Shown one piece after another: positions 44,001 to 52,012 of a DNA stretch of 64,000 nt (the first letter of the stretch is position 1; the number at the start of each line of letters is the position of its first letter). Source of the stretch: Bacteroidia bacterium (GTDB lineage Bacteria > Bacteroidota > Bacteroidia > J057); NCBI GenBank assembly GCA_033391075.1, contig JAWPMV010000004.1, forward strand, positions 246,642 to 310,641, written 5' to 3'. The notes beneath the pieces were generated by a model. The model searched no databases and had not been told where the DNA came from. It worked only from the letters and a program-made list of their open reading frames with translations. Both the position numbers and the translations under genes were made by a program.

Positions 44001-44209
44001 CCTTTCTTATGGCTGACCAGCAGCGAGGTGACTATAAACCTACCGACCAGGCGGAAGAGGTGTATCAGGCAGTTTCAGCTGAATTGGAAACGGAGTTAAA
44101 TCAATTGGATGATCTCCTGGAGAATAAACTCGGCCAAATCAATGAGAAGGGCAAGACCATGGGGGTGCAGATTTTAAGTGATCGAAATAGGAAAAAGATG
44201 GAGCCCTAA
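41075..44209 (+). CDS. Large secreted sortilin-like beta-propeller protein
   Basis: A 1044-residue protein with signal peptide (ending ISEAQ). Residues about 35-740 carry many BNR/VPS10-type repeats (WKTTDGGNSW, WRSTDAGDSW, YRSKDGGESW, WKSKDGGDSW, FRSDDGGESW, HISRDNGKSW), giving one or two ten-bladed propellers. The C-terminal 300 residues hold a beta domain and a long helical segment. Bacteroidota members are often named glycosyl hydrolase, but no catalytic residues support this. It may be a binding or processing protein at the cell envelope. The DUF6786 lipoprotein follows after 57 bp. Confidence 0.88.
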   Translation: MKKLLLLLFAFLLSIPISEAQKNSTQISGFDEALYNTMQWRLVGPFRGGRSGTVQGVVGKSNLYYMGTAGGGVWKTTDGGNSWSCISDGYFGGSIGAIAVAQSDPNVIYVGEGEQTVRGNVSSGNGLWRSTDAGDSWKFIGLKGTEHIGRMVVHPQNSDVLYVAAMGNLWIPNEERGLYRSKDGGESWEKILYVSDKAGAVDVTFDPNNPRIMYASTWQIKRNGYRMDSGGPDSHLWKSKDGGDSWEKLTDRPGLPTGVIGIIGVTVSPLNSNRIWTIIEAKDGGVFRSDDGGESWTKTSANRNLRQRAWYYSRIYADTQNEDRVYVLNVGFWRSNDGGKNFSSIRTPHGDHHDLWIDPLNNNRMVIGDDGGAQVSYDAGENWTTYHNQPTSQFYRVTTDNHFPFRIYGAQQDNSTIRILHRSAGGTISERDWEPSAGGESAHLAPDPQNPDIVYGGTYKGYMMRQDHSTGQTRSVNVYPDNPAGSGAEVMKYRFNWNFPVMFSPNDPKRLYAGSNFLHMTTNQGQSWQVISPDLTRNDPQTIMSSGGPITQDNTGAEFYANIFAIAESKLEPGVIWTGSDDGLIHISRDNGKSWQNVTPKDSPKLNMMNCIDVHPFEKGSAYLAATHYKFGDYQPYIYKTTNYGRSWEKIVTGIAPTHYTRAVRADPVREGLLYAGTEWGMYVSFDDGENWQPFQLNLPITSIRDLHVRDESLIAATHGRSFWMIDDLGPLRQLRKEIAEKSQHLYTPKPAYRMAQGGGWGAPNLKLEGENHPNGVLFNFFIKDYDKQSVSLEIQDMNGNSIQTFATNAKGMKQRLKLQKGKNRFIWDMRYPGFEEFEGMILYSSPNRGPKAAPGKYTAILKVDEEESRCEFEIIPDPRLETSLEDYQQQLAFLLKVRDRVSDANQAIRDIRSIREDLNYYKEKLGGKEEFKDILELAEELDKEMSIIENKIHMTKNQSYQDPLNYGIRINNRLAFLMADQQRGDYKPTDQAEEVYQAVSAELETELNQLDDLLENKLGQINEKGKTMGVQILSDRNRKKMEP

Positions 44210-44266
44210 GAATGGAGCATTGCCCCTATTCCTAAAATGATAAGGCCAACATTTAATGGAAATTCG

Positions 44267-45514
44267 ATGAATAAGCTAATATCCCTCTGTGCCTTTCTTG
44301 TCTTATTGGCTTGTACGCCTGATTCAAATCAGGAGCAAGCAAAGCAGAATAGGCAGGAAAAAACGGATCATTCAAAAGGCAGCTTTGGCTATGACTTGAA
44401 TTTTCTTAGGCAACACTACGATGACCTTTTACTTTTGCAGGACGAAGATGCGCAAGTAATTGTTTCTCCCGCTTTACAAGGGCGGGTAATGACGAGTACT
44501 GCTGAAGGGGAAAGCGGGAAAAGTTTTGGCTGGCTCAATTATGAACTGATTGAATCGGGCGAAATAGAGGAGCACTTTAATCCTACGGGAGGGGAAGAGC
44601 GATTTTGGTTAGGACCCGAAGGTGGGCAGTTTTCTATATTCTTCAAAGCGGGGGCTTCCTTTGAATTCGACAATTGGTACGTACCCAAAGAAATTGATAC
44701 GGAGCCTTTTGAGTTGGTATCAAAAACCTCACAAGAAGCTCGTTTTAAAAAATCGATGGAATTGACAAACTACTCGGGTACGGACTTTAAGCTAAAGGTC
44801 GATCGGGTAGTTCGATTGATGGATCGATCCAAAACCGAAGAATTATTATCGGTCAAAATTCCAGAAAATACAAAATGGATTGGATTTGAAACCGAGAATA
44901 GCATTCAGAATACTGGGGATCAGGTCTGGAATGGAGCATCCGGCATGCTCTCAATTTGGATTCTAAGCATGTTCAAACCATCCCCCTCAACGACCGTTAT
45001 CGTGCCCTTTAAAGCCGGCAGTGAATCGGATTTAGGCAAAATTGTAACCGATGATTATTTCGGAAAAGTTCCTGCCGATCGCCTTATCCTAAAAGAGGAG
45101 GTGATGTTTTTTAAGGCAGACGGCAATAAGCGAAGCAAGATTGGTATTTCCCCCCAAAGGGCTTTACCTATAAGCGGAAGCTATGATGCCGAAAATGGTG
45201 TCCTGACTGTTGCCCACTATTCTCTTTCTAAAAAAAATGCGCCTTATGTGAATTCTTTATGGGAAATTCAGGAAGAACCCTTTAAGGGTGACGCAGTCAA
45301 TGCCTATAATGATGGCCCCTTGGAGAATGGGGATCAATTAGGTCCGTTTTATGAAATCGAAAGTTCTTCGCCAGCAGCATCTTTGGAAGCAGGGGACTGT
45401 TTAACCCACTTTCATCGAACCTTCCACTTTAGGGGAACGCTCAGGGAGTTGAATCAACTAAGCCTTTCTATTTTTAAGCTTTCTATAGAGGAAATCGAAG
45501 CCGTATTTGACTAG
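44267..45514 (+). CDS. DUF6786-family lipoprotein
   Basis: A 415-residue lipoprotein; ATG 44267 chosen because it begins a standard signal (MNKLISLCAFLVLLAC). The stretches SPALQGRVMTSTAEGESGKSFGWLNYELI and GGEERFWLGPEGGQFSIFFK are the hallmark of DUF6786, a family resembling aldose-epimerase-like supersandwich folds, of unknown function. It follows the sortilin-like gene and probably shares its transcript. Confidence 0.8.
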   Translation: MNKLISLCAFLVLLACTPDSNQEQAKQNRQEKTDHSKGSFGYDLNFLRQHYDDLLLLQDEDAQVIVSPALQGRVMTSTAEGESGKSFGWLNYELIESGEIEEHFNPTGGEERFWLGPEGGQFSIFFKAGASFEFDNWYVPKEIDTEPFELVSKTSQEARFKKSMELTNYSGTDFKLKVDRVVRLMDRSKTEELLSVKIPENTKWIGFETENSIQNTGDQVWNGASGMLSIWILSMFKPSPSTTVIVPFKAGSESDLGKIVTDDYFGKVPADRLILKEEVMFFKADGNKRSKIGISPQRALPISGSYDAENGVLTVAHYSLSKKNAPYVNSLWEIQEEPFKGDAVNAYNDGPLENGDQLGPFYEIESSSPAASLEAGDCLTHFHRTFHFRGTLRELNQLSLSIFKLSIEEIEAVFD

Positions 45515-45559
45515 TAGCTAGCAAGCAGAAGAGGCATACGAAGCAGGTTTTGAGCATCT

Positions 45560-45853
45560 TCATCCTTTTTGCAAAAAGTACCTCACCAATTCCTCCCACT
45601 CTTCGTCCAGGCTCCCCTGAAATCTGGGCTTGGCAGCACGATTATACCAATAACCGGCATTGAAGGAATCTCCTTCCTTTCTATGTAAATAAGCATGTAT
45701 CCAGTCGCCATCGCTGTCCTGAATAACTCGATCCGCCAAATGGTGGGCTTTATCCCATTCTCCTTTAGCATCCCACCAAAGGGCTTCTAAATGTTGAGAC
45801 AAGGCAGGTGCAGCCTCAGCAGATAATGTTGCACTAAATTCTTCGAAATTCAT
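45560..45853 (-). CDS. Small conserved-looking hypothetical protein
   Basis: A 97-residue acidic, Trp-rich, helical protein (LEALWWDAKGEWDKAHHLADRV, AYLHRKEGDSFNAGYWYNRA), reminiscent of a single TPR-like helix pair. No function recognised. It begins 1 bp after the stop of the SRPBCC gene, so both are translated from one message. Confidence 0.75.
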   Translation of the reverse strand: MNFEEFSATLSAEAAPALSQHLEALWWDAKGEWDKAHHLADRVIQDSDGDWIHAYLHRKEGDSFNAGYWYNRAAKPRFQGSLDEEWEELVRYFLQKG

Positions 45854-45854
45854 T

Positions 45855-46298
45855 TTAATAGTCAGTTCTATCTTTATAAGGAGTTACCTCTCCCCTCTCC
45901 ACAAACCTTTTCAACAAACGCAAATACAAAGCCCAACAATAATTGGTGATGTACATATGCTCATTGGGATTTTTCCAGCCAATATGGTAAAAATGGATGT
46001 GGTACATTTCCTCCCTTTTCTCCCATTCAAATCCCACCTGAGTTCCGGTCCAGTCTTCATCAGCCTGTACAAAGGTCCACTCAAATCCTGTAGCAGGATC
46101 CAGTTTGCTGACTTCAGCTTTCCACTCAATACTATGCTCAGCGAAATAGAAGGTATGCTCAGCTCCTAGTTTTGGATCTGCTATAGCATCTTCTGTCCAC
46201 CAGGAATTGAGGCCTTCTTTGCTGCCAATGGCTCGTAAAATTTCATCAATTGGAGCTTTGATCCGGAAACGGTGGTGTATTTCGTAGGTATCAGGCAT
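45855..46298 (-). CDS. SRPBCC/START-like protein (AHSA1 type)
   Basis: A 147-residue protein from ATG 46298 (MPDTYEIHHRFRIKAPIDEI). The SRPBCC helix-grip fold is seen in KAPIDEILRAIGSKEGLNSWWTEDA and the later WTFVQADEDWTGTQVGFEWEKRE. This family binds lipophilic or other small ligands; AHSA1-type members have diverse roles. It lies 44 bp behind the PIG-L gene and is followed by the small protein gene after 1 bp. Its link to sugar metabolism is only positional. Confidence 0.8.
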   Translation of the reverse strand: MPDTYEIHHRFRIKAPIDEILRAIGSKEGLNSWWTEDAIADPKLGAEHTFYFAEHSIEWKAEVSKLDPATGFEWTFVQADEDWTGTQVGFEWEKREEMYHIHFYHIGWKNPNEHMYITNYCWALYLRLLKRFVERGEVTPYKDRTDY

Positions 46299-46342
46299 AA
46301 AAATAAAGGGATTTCCTTTGCTACAATTTCCCAAAAAAATCT

Positions 46343-47014
46343 TTAGGCGTCAATGATCTTGACGACTTGAAAGGCTTCGGCATATTCGAAGCCGACACTG
46401 GCTCCTCTGAAAGTTGCCAGGGCTTCTATATTTCTCAGGCTGCGGGGGAAAGGATGCTCGGCCAATTCGGATTCAAAAATCTTCATGATCTCGCACTTCT
46501 GCTCGAAATGATCCGAAATGTCTACGTAGTAATTCGGGATAAAGACTTTTTCGGGTAAAGCTGGTGCAAATTCGGTTTCTGAAATGCATTCGTACATCAA
46601 AACCTTTCGAATCGAAGGATAGCGGAAGGACTTGGTACAAGCTGCTACCGCTTCAAAAGTGAATTTATGATCCGAATGAGCATCAGATCGATTGAGTACA
46701 TAAATGATCTCGGGTTGGAATTCCTGAAATACCTTGGATACATCCGGAATCATGCTCAACTGAGTATTGGACGTGAGTTGGGTGGTAGGGTAATTGAGTT
46801 TATACACTTTTGTCATCCCATAAGCCTCAGCTACCTGATCTATCTCCTGATCTCTTTGCTGAATCCTATCCTCCGTAAATCCCAATTCTGCCCGCATGCC
46901 TGTCGTAATCAGCCAGGCTATTTCATCTCCTGCAGCTTTATGTTTCAATAAGGTGCCTCCGCATCCCAGGGTTTCATCATCCGGATGGGCAGAAATGACG
47001 ATTACTTTTTTCAT
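46343..47014 (-). CDS. PIG-L-family N-deacetylase
   Basis: A 223-residue zinc deacetylase of the LmbE/PIG-L family. The hallmark HPDDE lies at 10-14 and the second His motif in RSDAHSDHKFT. Such enzymes remove an acetyl group from an N-acetylated sugar or related amide. Its start overlaps the end of the formyltransferase-like gene by 4 bp, and the NeuC-type gene lies before that, so a free amine made by this enzyme could be the acceptor for a new acyl group (inference). Confidence 0.92.
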   Translation of the reverse strand: MKKVIVISAHPDDETLGCGGTLLKHKAAGDEIAWLITTGMRAELGFTEDRIQQRDQEIDQVAEAYGMTKVYKLNYPTTQLTSNTQLSMIPDVSKVFQEFQPEIIYVLNRSDAHSDHKFTFEAVAACTKSFRYPSIRKVLMYECISETEFAPALPEKVFIPNYYVDISDHFEQKCEIMKIFESELAEHPFPRSLRNIEALATFRGASVGFEYAEAFQVVKIIDA

Positions 47015-47892
47015 AGGTATGTTCCTTTGGGGGGTAATTCAGTGAAAGTATGTTCGGTGATCCTGACAGCTCCATCTCCGGTCTTAACCAGCAAATGAGT
47101 TCCTTCATGATCCAGAACCTTGCCCGATTCCAGATTCACTTGCGCGAAATCGAGGATTTCAATTCGCCAAATCTTCACCTCCTCTTCCTGATACATGATA
47201 CTTGCCCCTACATAGGGCTTGCTCAGGGCTCTCACCAGATTGTATATATTCCTCGAACTCATGCGGAAATCAATCAAACCATCTTTAAAGCCTCGCTTCC
47301 TCCAATTATTGGCCAGACTGTGGTCTTGTACTTCTCTTTTATAGGTTCCGTTTTCTAGTTGGGGAAGAAAGGCTGCAATCTGATCCAGAGCGGTCTTTTG
47401 CATTTTTTCATAGATATCCTTCGCATATTCCTCCTCTTCTATGCTAAATATTTGCTGAGAAAGAATATCTCCGGTATCCGCTCCCTCATCCATGAAAAAG
47501 AAAGTCGAGGCAGAAGAAGGAAGGCCTAAAGCGATAGCCCAGATCAAAGGATGACGACCTCTATTCTTGGGAAGCTCTGCAGGATGATAGCCGATAACTC
47601 CCATCGGAGCCAAATTTAATACTTCCGTTTTCAGCAGATAACTCCATCCAAAGCAAAAGAGAATGTCCGGATTTTTCTCCTGCATCCAGGCAATATTGTT
47701 GGGATGGTTGATGCTACGAACATGTTTATAAGGAATGTTGTGCTTTTCACAGAGAGGTGCCAAATCCTTGAAATCGGCATTCACTTTGGACTCAGCTTTG
47801 GTTACCACCCCTACTACTTCTCCGCCTTCCCGGATGATGGTTTCCAGTGCTTTGTATGAAAATTCAACAGCCCCTATAAAAATTATTCTCAT
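47011..47892 (-). CDS. Formyltransferase-like protein, probable sugar N-formyltransferase branch
   Basis: A 293-residue protein of the methionyl-tRNA/sugar formyltransferase family, which moves a formyl group from N10-formyl-tetrahydrofolate to an amine. Seen: PDILFCFGWSYLL, HPAELPKNRGRHPLIWA and DEGADTGDI, with catalytic His103 and Asp139. The usual Asn of the N-x-H motif is Gly101 here (GYH). The C-terminal part (after about 200) is the second domain of this family. It sits 4 bp after the NeuC-type gene and overlaps the PIG-L gene, suggesting amino-sugar N-formylation. Confidence 0.85.
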   Translation of the reverse strand: MRIIFIGAVEFSYKALETIIREGGEVVGVVTKAESKVNADFKDLAPLCEKHNIPYKHVRSINHPNNIAWMQEKNPDILFCFGWSYLLKTEVLNLAPMGVIGYHPAELPKNRGRHPLIWAIALGLPSSASTFFFMDEGADTGDILSQQIFSIEEEEYAKDIYEKMQKTALDQIAAFLPQLENGTYKREVQDHSLANNWRKRGFKDGLIDFRMSSRNIYNLVRALSKPYVGASIMYQEEEVKIWRIEILDFAQVNLESGKVLDHEGTHLLVKTGDGAVRITEHTFTELPPKGTYL

Positions 47893-47896
47893 GCTT

Positions 47897-49057
47897 TTAT
47901 CTTAGGTCGTAAAATTCTTTTTTCAGGATTCCCTCCAATTCAACCTCTGCAATTTTTTCTACGATGAATTTGGAAGGATTTTCAGTGCCATAAGGATTTT
48001 TTACAGCTGTTAGGCTTTCTTTGAAAGCCGGGCTAAACATTTTATCCAGGGCAGAGGAAATAGCGGCTTCCGTAGGTTCGCAGGAAATGACACTATCTGC
48101 TTTTATCCTTCCTTTCTGTCGATCTCCTATATCAATGGTCGCTATTTTAAAGCTCGGCACTTCTATCAAACCGCTGGATGAATTCCCCACGGCCCCATCC
48201 ATATACTGGAGCGCAGATAAATACCTGATTTGTCCCAAAGAAGTAAAACCTACAGCTTTATGGGAATTTTCACTCACATAGCGATCAATCATTTCTATAA
48301 TGATCCTTCCATCTGTATCTGCATTAGGCTTGGTAAAGATTAAGGTACAATCTTCGACCTTATCCAGGGCATGTAAGAGGGCTTGAAACTGCTGGCGGGC
48401 AGTTGCATGTTCCAGGGTAACCGGATGAAAGGTTATCAGGATGTTTCTCTTATTCAGTTTGAAACCTATGGATTCCTCAAACTGCTCTTTGCTATAGAGC
48501 TCCAATCGGTTGATATTCTCAATTCCAAGCGCACCTACATTAAAAACGCGATCCGGCTGCTCACCCAATTGGATCACCCTGTTTTTATATTCTTCTGTAG
48601 CCGTAAAGTGCAGGTGAGACATTTTGCTGATCGAATGCCGAATAGGTTCATCGATCAGACCTTCTGTTGCTTCTCCTCCATGAAAATGAGCAATTGGGAT
48701 TCGGCTGATCATGGCTGCCTGAGCCGCCGCCAGAATCTCAAATCGATCACCTAAAACGGCTATGATATCGGGTTGAAGTTCTTCAAAGGCTTCGGCAAAA
48801 CTGATCACGCCCAGGCCAATACTTTTGGAAATACCGACAGGCGTATCCGAAGAAAGCAGAATTTCAATCTTTTTATGGAGGGGAAAACCATCTTCCTCGA
48901 TCTTCTTATAGGTAAGCCCAAATTCCGGGGACAGATGCATCCCGGTAGCTATGATCTGCAATTCGATAGAGGGATTTTGCTCCAATTCCCGCATGACCCA
49001 ATACATCAGGCCGTACTCGGCTCTTGTACCTGTGATCACACATACTTTCCTTTTCAT
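47897..49057 (-). CDS. Hydrolysing UDP-N-acetylglucosamine 2-epimerase (NeuC/LegG type)
   Basis: A 386-residue enzyme of the hydrolysing 2-epimerase family, which releases the nucleotide and inverts C2 to give an ManNAc-type sugar, the entry to sialic, legionaminic or related nonulosonic acids. Motifs: VITGTRAEYGLM, VLGDRFE, HFHGGEATEGLIDEPIRHSISK and GNSSSGLIEVP. Whether the substrate is UDP-GlcNAc (NeuC) or a bacillosamine derivative (LegG) cannot be decided. No synthase (NeuB) or CMP-transferase (NeuA) is in the window. It heads an operon with formyltransferase and deacetylase. Confidence 0.9.
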   Translation of the reverse strand: MKRKVCVITGTRAEYGLMYWVMRELEQNPSIELQIIATGMHLSPEFGLTYKKIEEDGFPLHKKIEILLSSDTPVGISKSIGLGVISFAEAFEELQPDIIAVLGDRFEILAAAQAAMISRIPIAHFHGGEATEGLIDEPIRHSISKMSHLHFTATEEYKNRVIQLGEQPDRVFNVGALGIENINRLELYSKEQFEESIGFKLNKRNILITFHPVTLEHATARQQFQALLHALDKVEDCTLIFTKPNADTDGRIIIEMIDRYVSENSHKAVGFTSLGQIRYLSALQYMDGAVGNSSSGLIEVPSFKIATIDIGDRQKGRIKADSVISCEPTEAAISSALDKMFSPAFKESLTAVKNPYGTENPSKFIVEKIAEVELEGILKKEFYDLR

Positions 49058-49219
49058 CTTGCGTTTTTATTTTCGAGGCCTAAAATATCTCCTTTCTTGA
49101 CCCATTCAAAACCCAAATTGCTCCCCAATTTTTCTAAACCTTACATCATTAGTCAAATATGAAGAGATAGCATAAAAAATCGATAAAGCTTATCTTGGGA
49201 CTTCATTTAACGAAACGAC

Positions 49220-49759
49220 ATGCGCTTTCTTATTTTATTTAGTTTTCTGGCAATGAGTACTTCTCTTTCCGCTCAGGCCCCTCATAAATCTCCCGGGCCT
49301 TTGGTGCCTGACTTTGGGGCTGTCTGGCATGTGCCCAATCCCGAGTTTGAGACTGCTAAAGATATTGAGTATCGGGTGATGTTTGACATTTATAATAGTC
49401 CGGATGATCCTGAGCGGTTAAATTTAGCCTTGAACAGTCTGGCTAGATTTATGAATATGCATGCGAAAGCGGGTGTGCCTGCCGAAAAGCTGCATGTGGT
49501 AGGTATTGTACATAATAAAGCTTCCTGGGATTTGTTGATGGATGAAGCTTATGAAGCAAAATTTGGAGTTCCCAATCCCAATCGGAAATTGATTGAGCAA
49601 CTTACTGCTGCCGGAGCAAAATTCTATCAATGCGGACAGTCTTTATACTCTCGGGCAGTTCCCAGAGATAAATTGATGCCTGAGGTGGAAGTAGCACTTT
49701 CAGCTATGACTGTGATTATGAACTTGCAGCAAGAGGGGTATCAGCTGATTAAGTTTTAA
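49220..49759 (+). CDS. Secreted DsrE-family protein
   Basis: A 179-residue protein with a signal peptide (ending SLSAQ). The body is a DsrE/DsrF-like fold (YRVMFDIYNSP, LHVVGIVHNKASWDLLMDEAY, AAGAKFYQCGQSL). The Cys in YQCGQS corresponds to the sulfur-carrying Cys of DsrE-like proteins. Bacteroidota exported members have unknown roles. Single gene, followed by a palindromic element. Confidence 0.85.
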   Translation: MRFLILFSFLAMSTSLSAQAPHKSPGPLVPDFGAVWHVPNPEFETAKDIEYRVMFDIYNSPDDPERLNLALNSLARFMNMHAKAGVPAEKLHVVGIVHNKASWDLLMDEAYEAKFGVPNPNRKLIEQLTAAGAKFYQCGQSLYSRAVPRDKLMPEVEVALSAMTVIMNLQQEGYQLIKF

Positions 49760-49778
49760 GACATAAAACGACAACATG

Positions 49779-49886
49779 CTTGTCATTGCGAGTCCTTATC
49801 AAGGGCGAAGCAATCCCCTTGATTCCAGATAGTCTTTTGTAGCCAAGGAGATTGCTTCGCCGAAGTTTTCGGCTCGCAATGACAAG
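49779..49886. repeat. 108-bp intergenic element with perfect terminal inverted repeats
   Basis: Ends CTTGTCATTGCGAG and CTCGCAATGACAAG, a perfect 14-bp inverted repeat, enclose inner partial dyads (GCGAAGCAATCCCC against GGAGATTGCTTCGCC). The whole can fold back on itself. Such TCATTGCGAG elements are known as dispersed repeats in many bacterial genomes. It has no coding function and may be REP/MITE-like. Confidence 0.85.
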
Positions 49887-49910
49887 GCCTGTGTAAAGTC
49901 TCTATCCCAA

Positions 49911-49946
49911 CAAAAAAGCCTGAGACACTCAGAGCGAATATCTCAG
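49911..49946 (-). terminator. Probable terminator of the VOC gene
   Basis: On the minus strand CTGAGA and TCTCAG (49920-49946) pair around a partly self-complementary loop and are followed by GGCTTTTTTG. It lies 30 bp beyond the stop of the gene at 49977-50402. Confidence 0.6.
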
Positions 49947-49976
49947 ACTCATGCTTAAAAAGCGTTCTTATGCGTT

Positions 49977-50402
49977 TCAGGATTGAGGGGCTTCTTTCTT
50001 TTGTCCTAGGGAAAACCAATTTCCGGAATCATCTTTGAATAAGGCCTCTATTCCATAGAATTCTTTGGTCGGCTCTTTCTTAAATTCAACTCCCTTAGCC
50101 TTGAGTTCTTCATAGGTGGCATAAATGTCATTGCATTCAAATACCCCGAACCCAAAGGTTCCTTTTTTGACAAGCGTAGCCAATGCGTCTGCCGTTTCCT
50201 GATCGTACATCATGCCCGCTTTAATCGGCATAAGGGTGATTTCTAAATCAGGTTGCTCGGGAGGAGTTACGGTCAGCCATCTCATATCCGGTCCCATGGG
50301 TGCATCAGTATGAACCTTGAATCCCAGCTTATTGACGTAGAAATCATAAGCACTTTCCTGGTCCAGTACATAAATACTGGCGTGTGATAATTTTGCAATC
50401 AT
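49977..50402 (-). CDS. VOC-family (glyoxalase/bleomycin-resistance fold) protein
   Basis: A 141-residue protein of the vicinal oxygen chelate superfamily: paired beta-alpha-beta-beta-beta units beginning KLSHASIYVLDQESAYDFYVNKLGFKV and ending EALFKDDSGNWFSLGQ. The function of this branch ranges from metal enzymes to drug-binding proteins and cannot be fixed. It lies 43 bp after the AraC-type regulator and is probably cotranscribed. Confidence 0.88.
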   Translation of the reverse strand: MIAKLSHASIYVLDQESAYDFYVNKLGFKVHTDAPMGPDMRWLTVTPPEQPDLEITLMPIKAGMMYDQETADALATLVKKGTFGFGVFECNDIYATYEELKAKGVEFKKEPTKEFYGIEALFKDDSGNWFSLGQKKEAPQS

Positions 50403-50445
50403 ATTGAAGTGTTTAATCTGTTATGTCCCAAAGATGGCAAGGGAT

Positions 50446-50907
50446 TCAATCTTTAACTTCTTCAAAATTGCTATTTTCTGTCCAGCCGTTAAATTCTGCA
50501 AAGCAGTTGGGAACATATTTCAGGGGGGTTTTTGCCTGATCCGCTTTGAGGAGTTTATGTTCCTTTTGAAATTGTGAGGGGCTAAGGCCGGTCTTTCGTT
50601 TAAATAAGCCGGTAAAAGAAGTGAGGCTGTCATGACCCACCAAAAAACATACTTCAGATACCGAATTGCCTTGCTCTAGCAATACTTTTGCCCGAGCCAT
50701 ACGTACTGACATCAAATACTGGTAAGGGGTCTTTCCGTATATTTTTTTGAAGAGGCGGAGAAAGTGATATTTGGAGAAATAAGCTTCATCCGAAATGGCA
50801 TCCAGGTCCAGTTTTTCCGAAAAATGTGCATCTATGTAGAGTTTGGCCTGAACCACTCTGCGATACAAATACACTTTGGGATAAACTTCGCCTGACATTT
50901 TTTTCAT
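50446..50907 (-). CDS. AraC-family transcriptional regulator (DNA-binding domain only)
   Basis: A 153-residue protein consisting of a double helix-turn-helix AraC domain (LDLDAISDEAYFSKYHFLRLFKKIYGKTPYQYL, then GNSVSEVCFLVGHDSLTSFTGLFKRKTGLSP) with short flanks. There is no ligand domain, so activity may depend on expression level or a partner. It shares a transcript with the VOC gene and is divergent from the serine hydrolase gene. Confidence 0.9.
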   Translation of the reverse strand: MKKMSGEVYPKVYLYRRVVQAKLYIDAHFSEKLDLDAISDEAYFSKYHFLRLFKKIYGKTPYQYLMSVRMARAKVLLEQGNSVSEVCFLVGHDSLTSFTGLFKRKTGLSPSQFQKEHKLLKADQAKTPLKYVPNCFAEFNGWTENSNFEEVKD

Positions 50908-50974
50908 TCTTTAGAGAATTTACGGAAAGAATGCCGTATAAAGAAAAAGGCCCTTAATCCGAATCCATAGAAAG

Positions 50975-52012
50975 ATGAAAAAACTACTATTCGTATTTCT
51001 GTTTCTTTGCAGCCTCCTTTACGCCCAAAATATTGACAGAGAAAAGCTGAATCGCGAAATTAAAAATGAAATCAAGGATAGCTATGCCTGCTCAGTAGAG
51101 GTTTATCTGAAAGGTTCGCAGGTTTTCAATGCTCATTATGGACATGCTGATAAGGAAGGCCGTATTGCGATAGATAGTTCTCATCTCTTCAATGTAGCTT
51201 CTATATCTAAAACCATAACTGCTCTAGGCATCATGCAACTGTACGAAAAGGGGAAGCTGGATTTTGAGGATCAACTGGATAAATATTTTGAGAATATCCC
51301 TGCTGATAAAGCTGAAATTAGCCTTCGTCAATTGCTGACACATACTTCCGGATTCAAACAAAGTTATGCCGCTGACCGGGTCACTGATAGAGAGAAGGCC
51401 CTGGAAAAACTCTTGTCCCTCCCTTTAGCATATCAGCCGGGAGAATCCTGGTCCTATAGTAATGTAAATTATCAACTGCTTGCAATGATTGTTGAACTTG
51501 TAAGTCAGGAAAGCTATGAGACCTTTATCCGGAAAAATATATTTGAGAAAGCAGGGATGTCTCAAAGCCGTTTCTGGGGAGAGTTTGAGGAAGGCGAATA
51601 TGCAAAAGTGGCTTCAACCCTTGAGCGTCTTTCCAAAAAAACCTTGAGAAGGAATTGGGGATATATTGGATCAAATGGCATTTATTCTACTGCTTCGGAT
51701 TTATCCAAATTAATGCTTGCCTATCTCAAGTTTGAATTATTATCTGAAAGTTCCAGCCAATATATGCTCAATCAAAAAGTGAAAATAAGAGAGGGCCTTG
51801 AAACGGCATTCGCTTGGTTTATTTCTACACATGATGACGGGGAGGAAGAAATATGGACCCGGGGAAGCGAAAGTTGGGGACATAATGCAGTTGTCAGCTT
51901 CTTTCCGAAAGAAGATCTGATGATTGTCGTATGCTCCAATTCAGGCGAAGAAATCTCAGCCAATCGAAAGATCAGAGAGTTAGTATGGACGGAATTTAAG
52001 GGGAAAGACTAG
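50975..52012 (+). CDS. Secreted serine hydrolase of the class C beta-lactamase family
   Basis: A 345-residue protein with signal peptide (ending LLYAQ). Catalytic Ser-x-x-Lys in VASISKTITALG and the YSNVNYQL motif are present. It is shorter than the serine hydrolase at 37596-39068, without the extra C-terminal domain. Substrate unknown, probably D-amino peptides or esters. Its stop codon TAG shares the tetranucleotide CTAG with the stop of the convergent NAD(P)-binding gene. Confidence 0.88.
   Translation: MKKLLFVFLFLCSLLYAQNIDREKLNREIKNEIKDSYACSVEVYLKGSQVFNAHYGHADKEGRIAIDSSHLFNVASISKTITALGIMQLYEKGKLDFEDQLDKYFENIPADKAEISLRQLLTHTSGFKQSYAADRVTDREKALEKLLSLPLAYQPGESWSYSNVNYQLLAMIVELVSQESYETFIRKNIFEKAGMSQSRFWGEFEEGEYAKVASTLERLSKKTLRRNWGYIGSNGIYSTASDLSKLMLAYLKFELLSESSSQYMLNQKVKIREGLETAFAWFISTHDDGEEEIWTRGSESWGHNAVVSFFPKEDLMIVVCSNSGEEISANRKIRELVWTEFKGKD

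Noticed and set aside
41075-44209. Calling the sortilin-like protein a glycoside hydrolase
   Set aside because: BNR/VPS10 repeats are clear but no catalytic acid or nucleophile pattern of a known hydrolase family can be seen.
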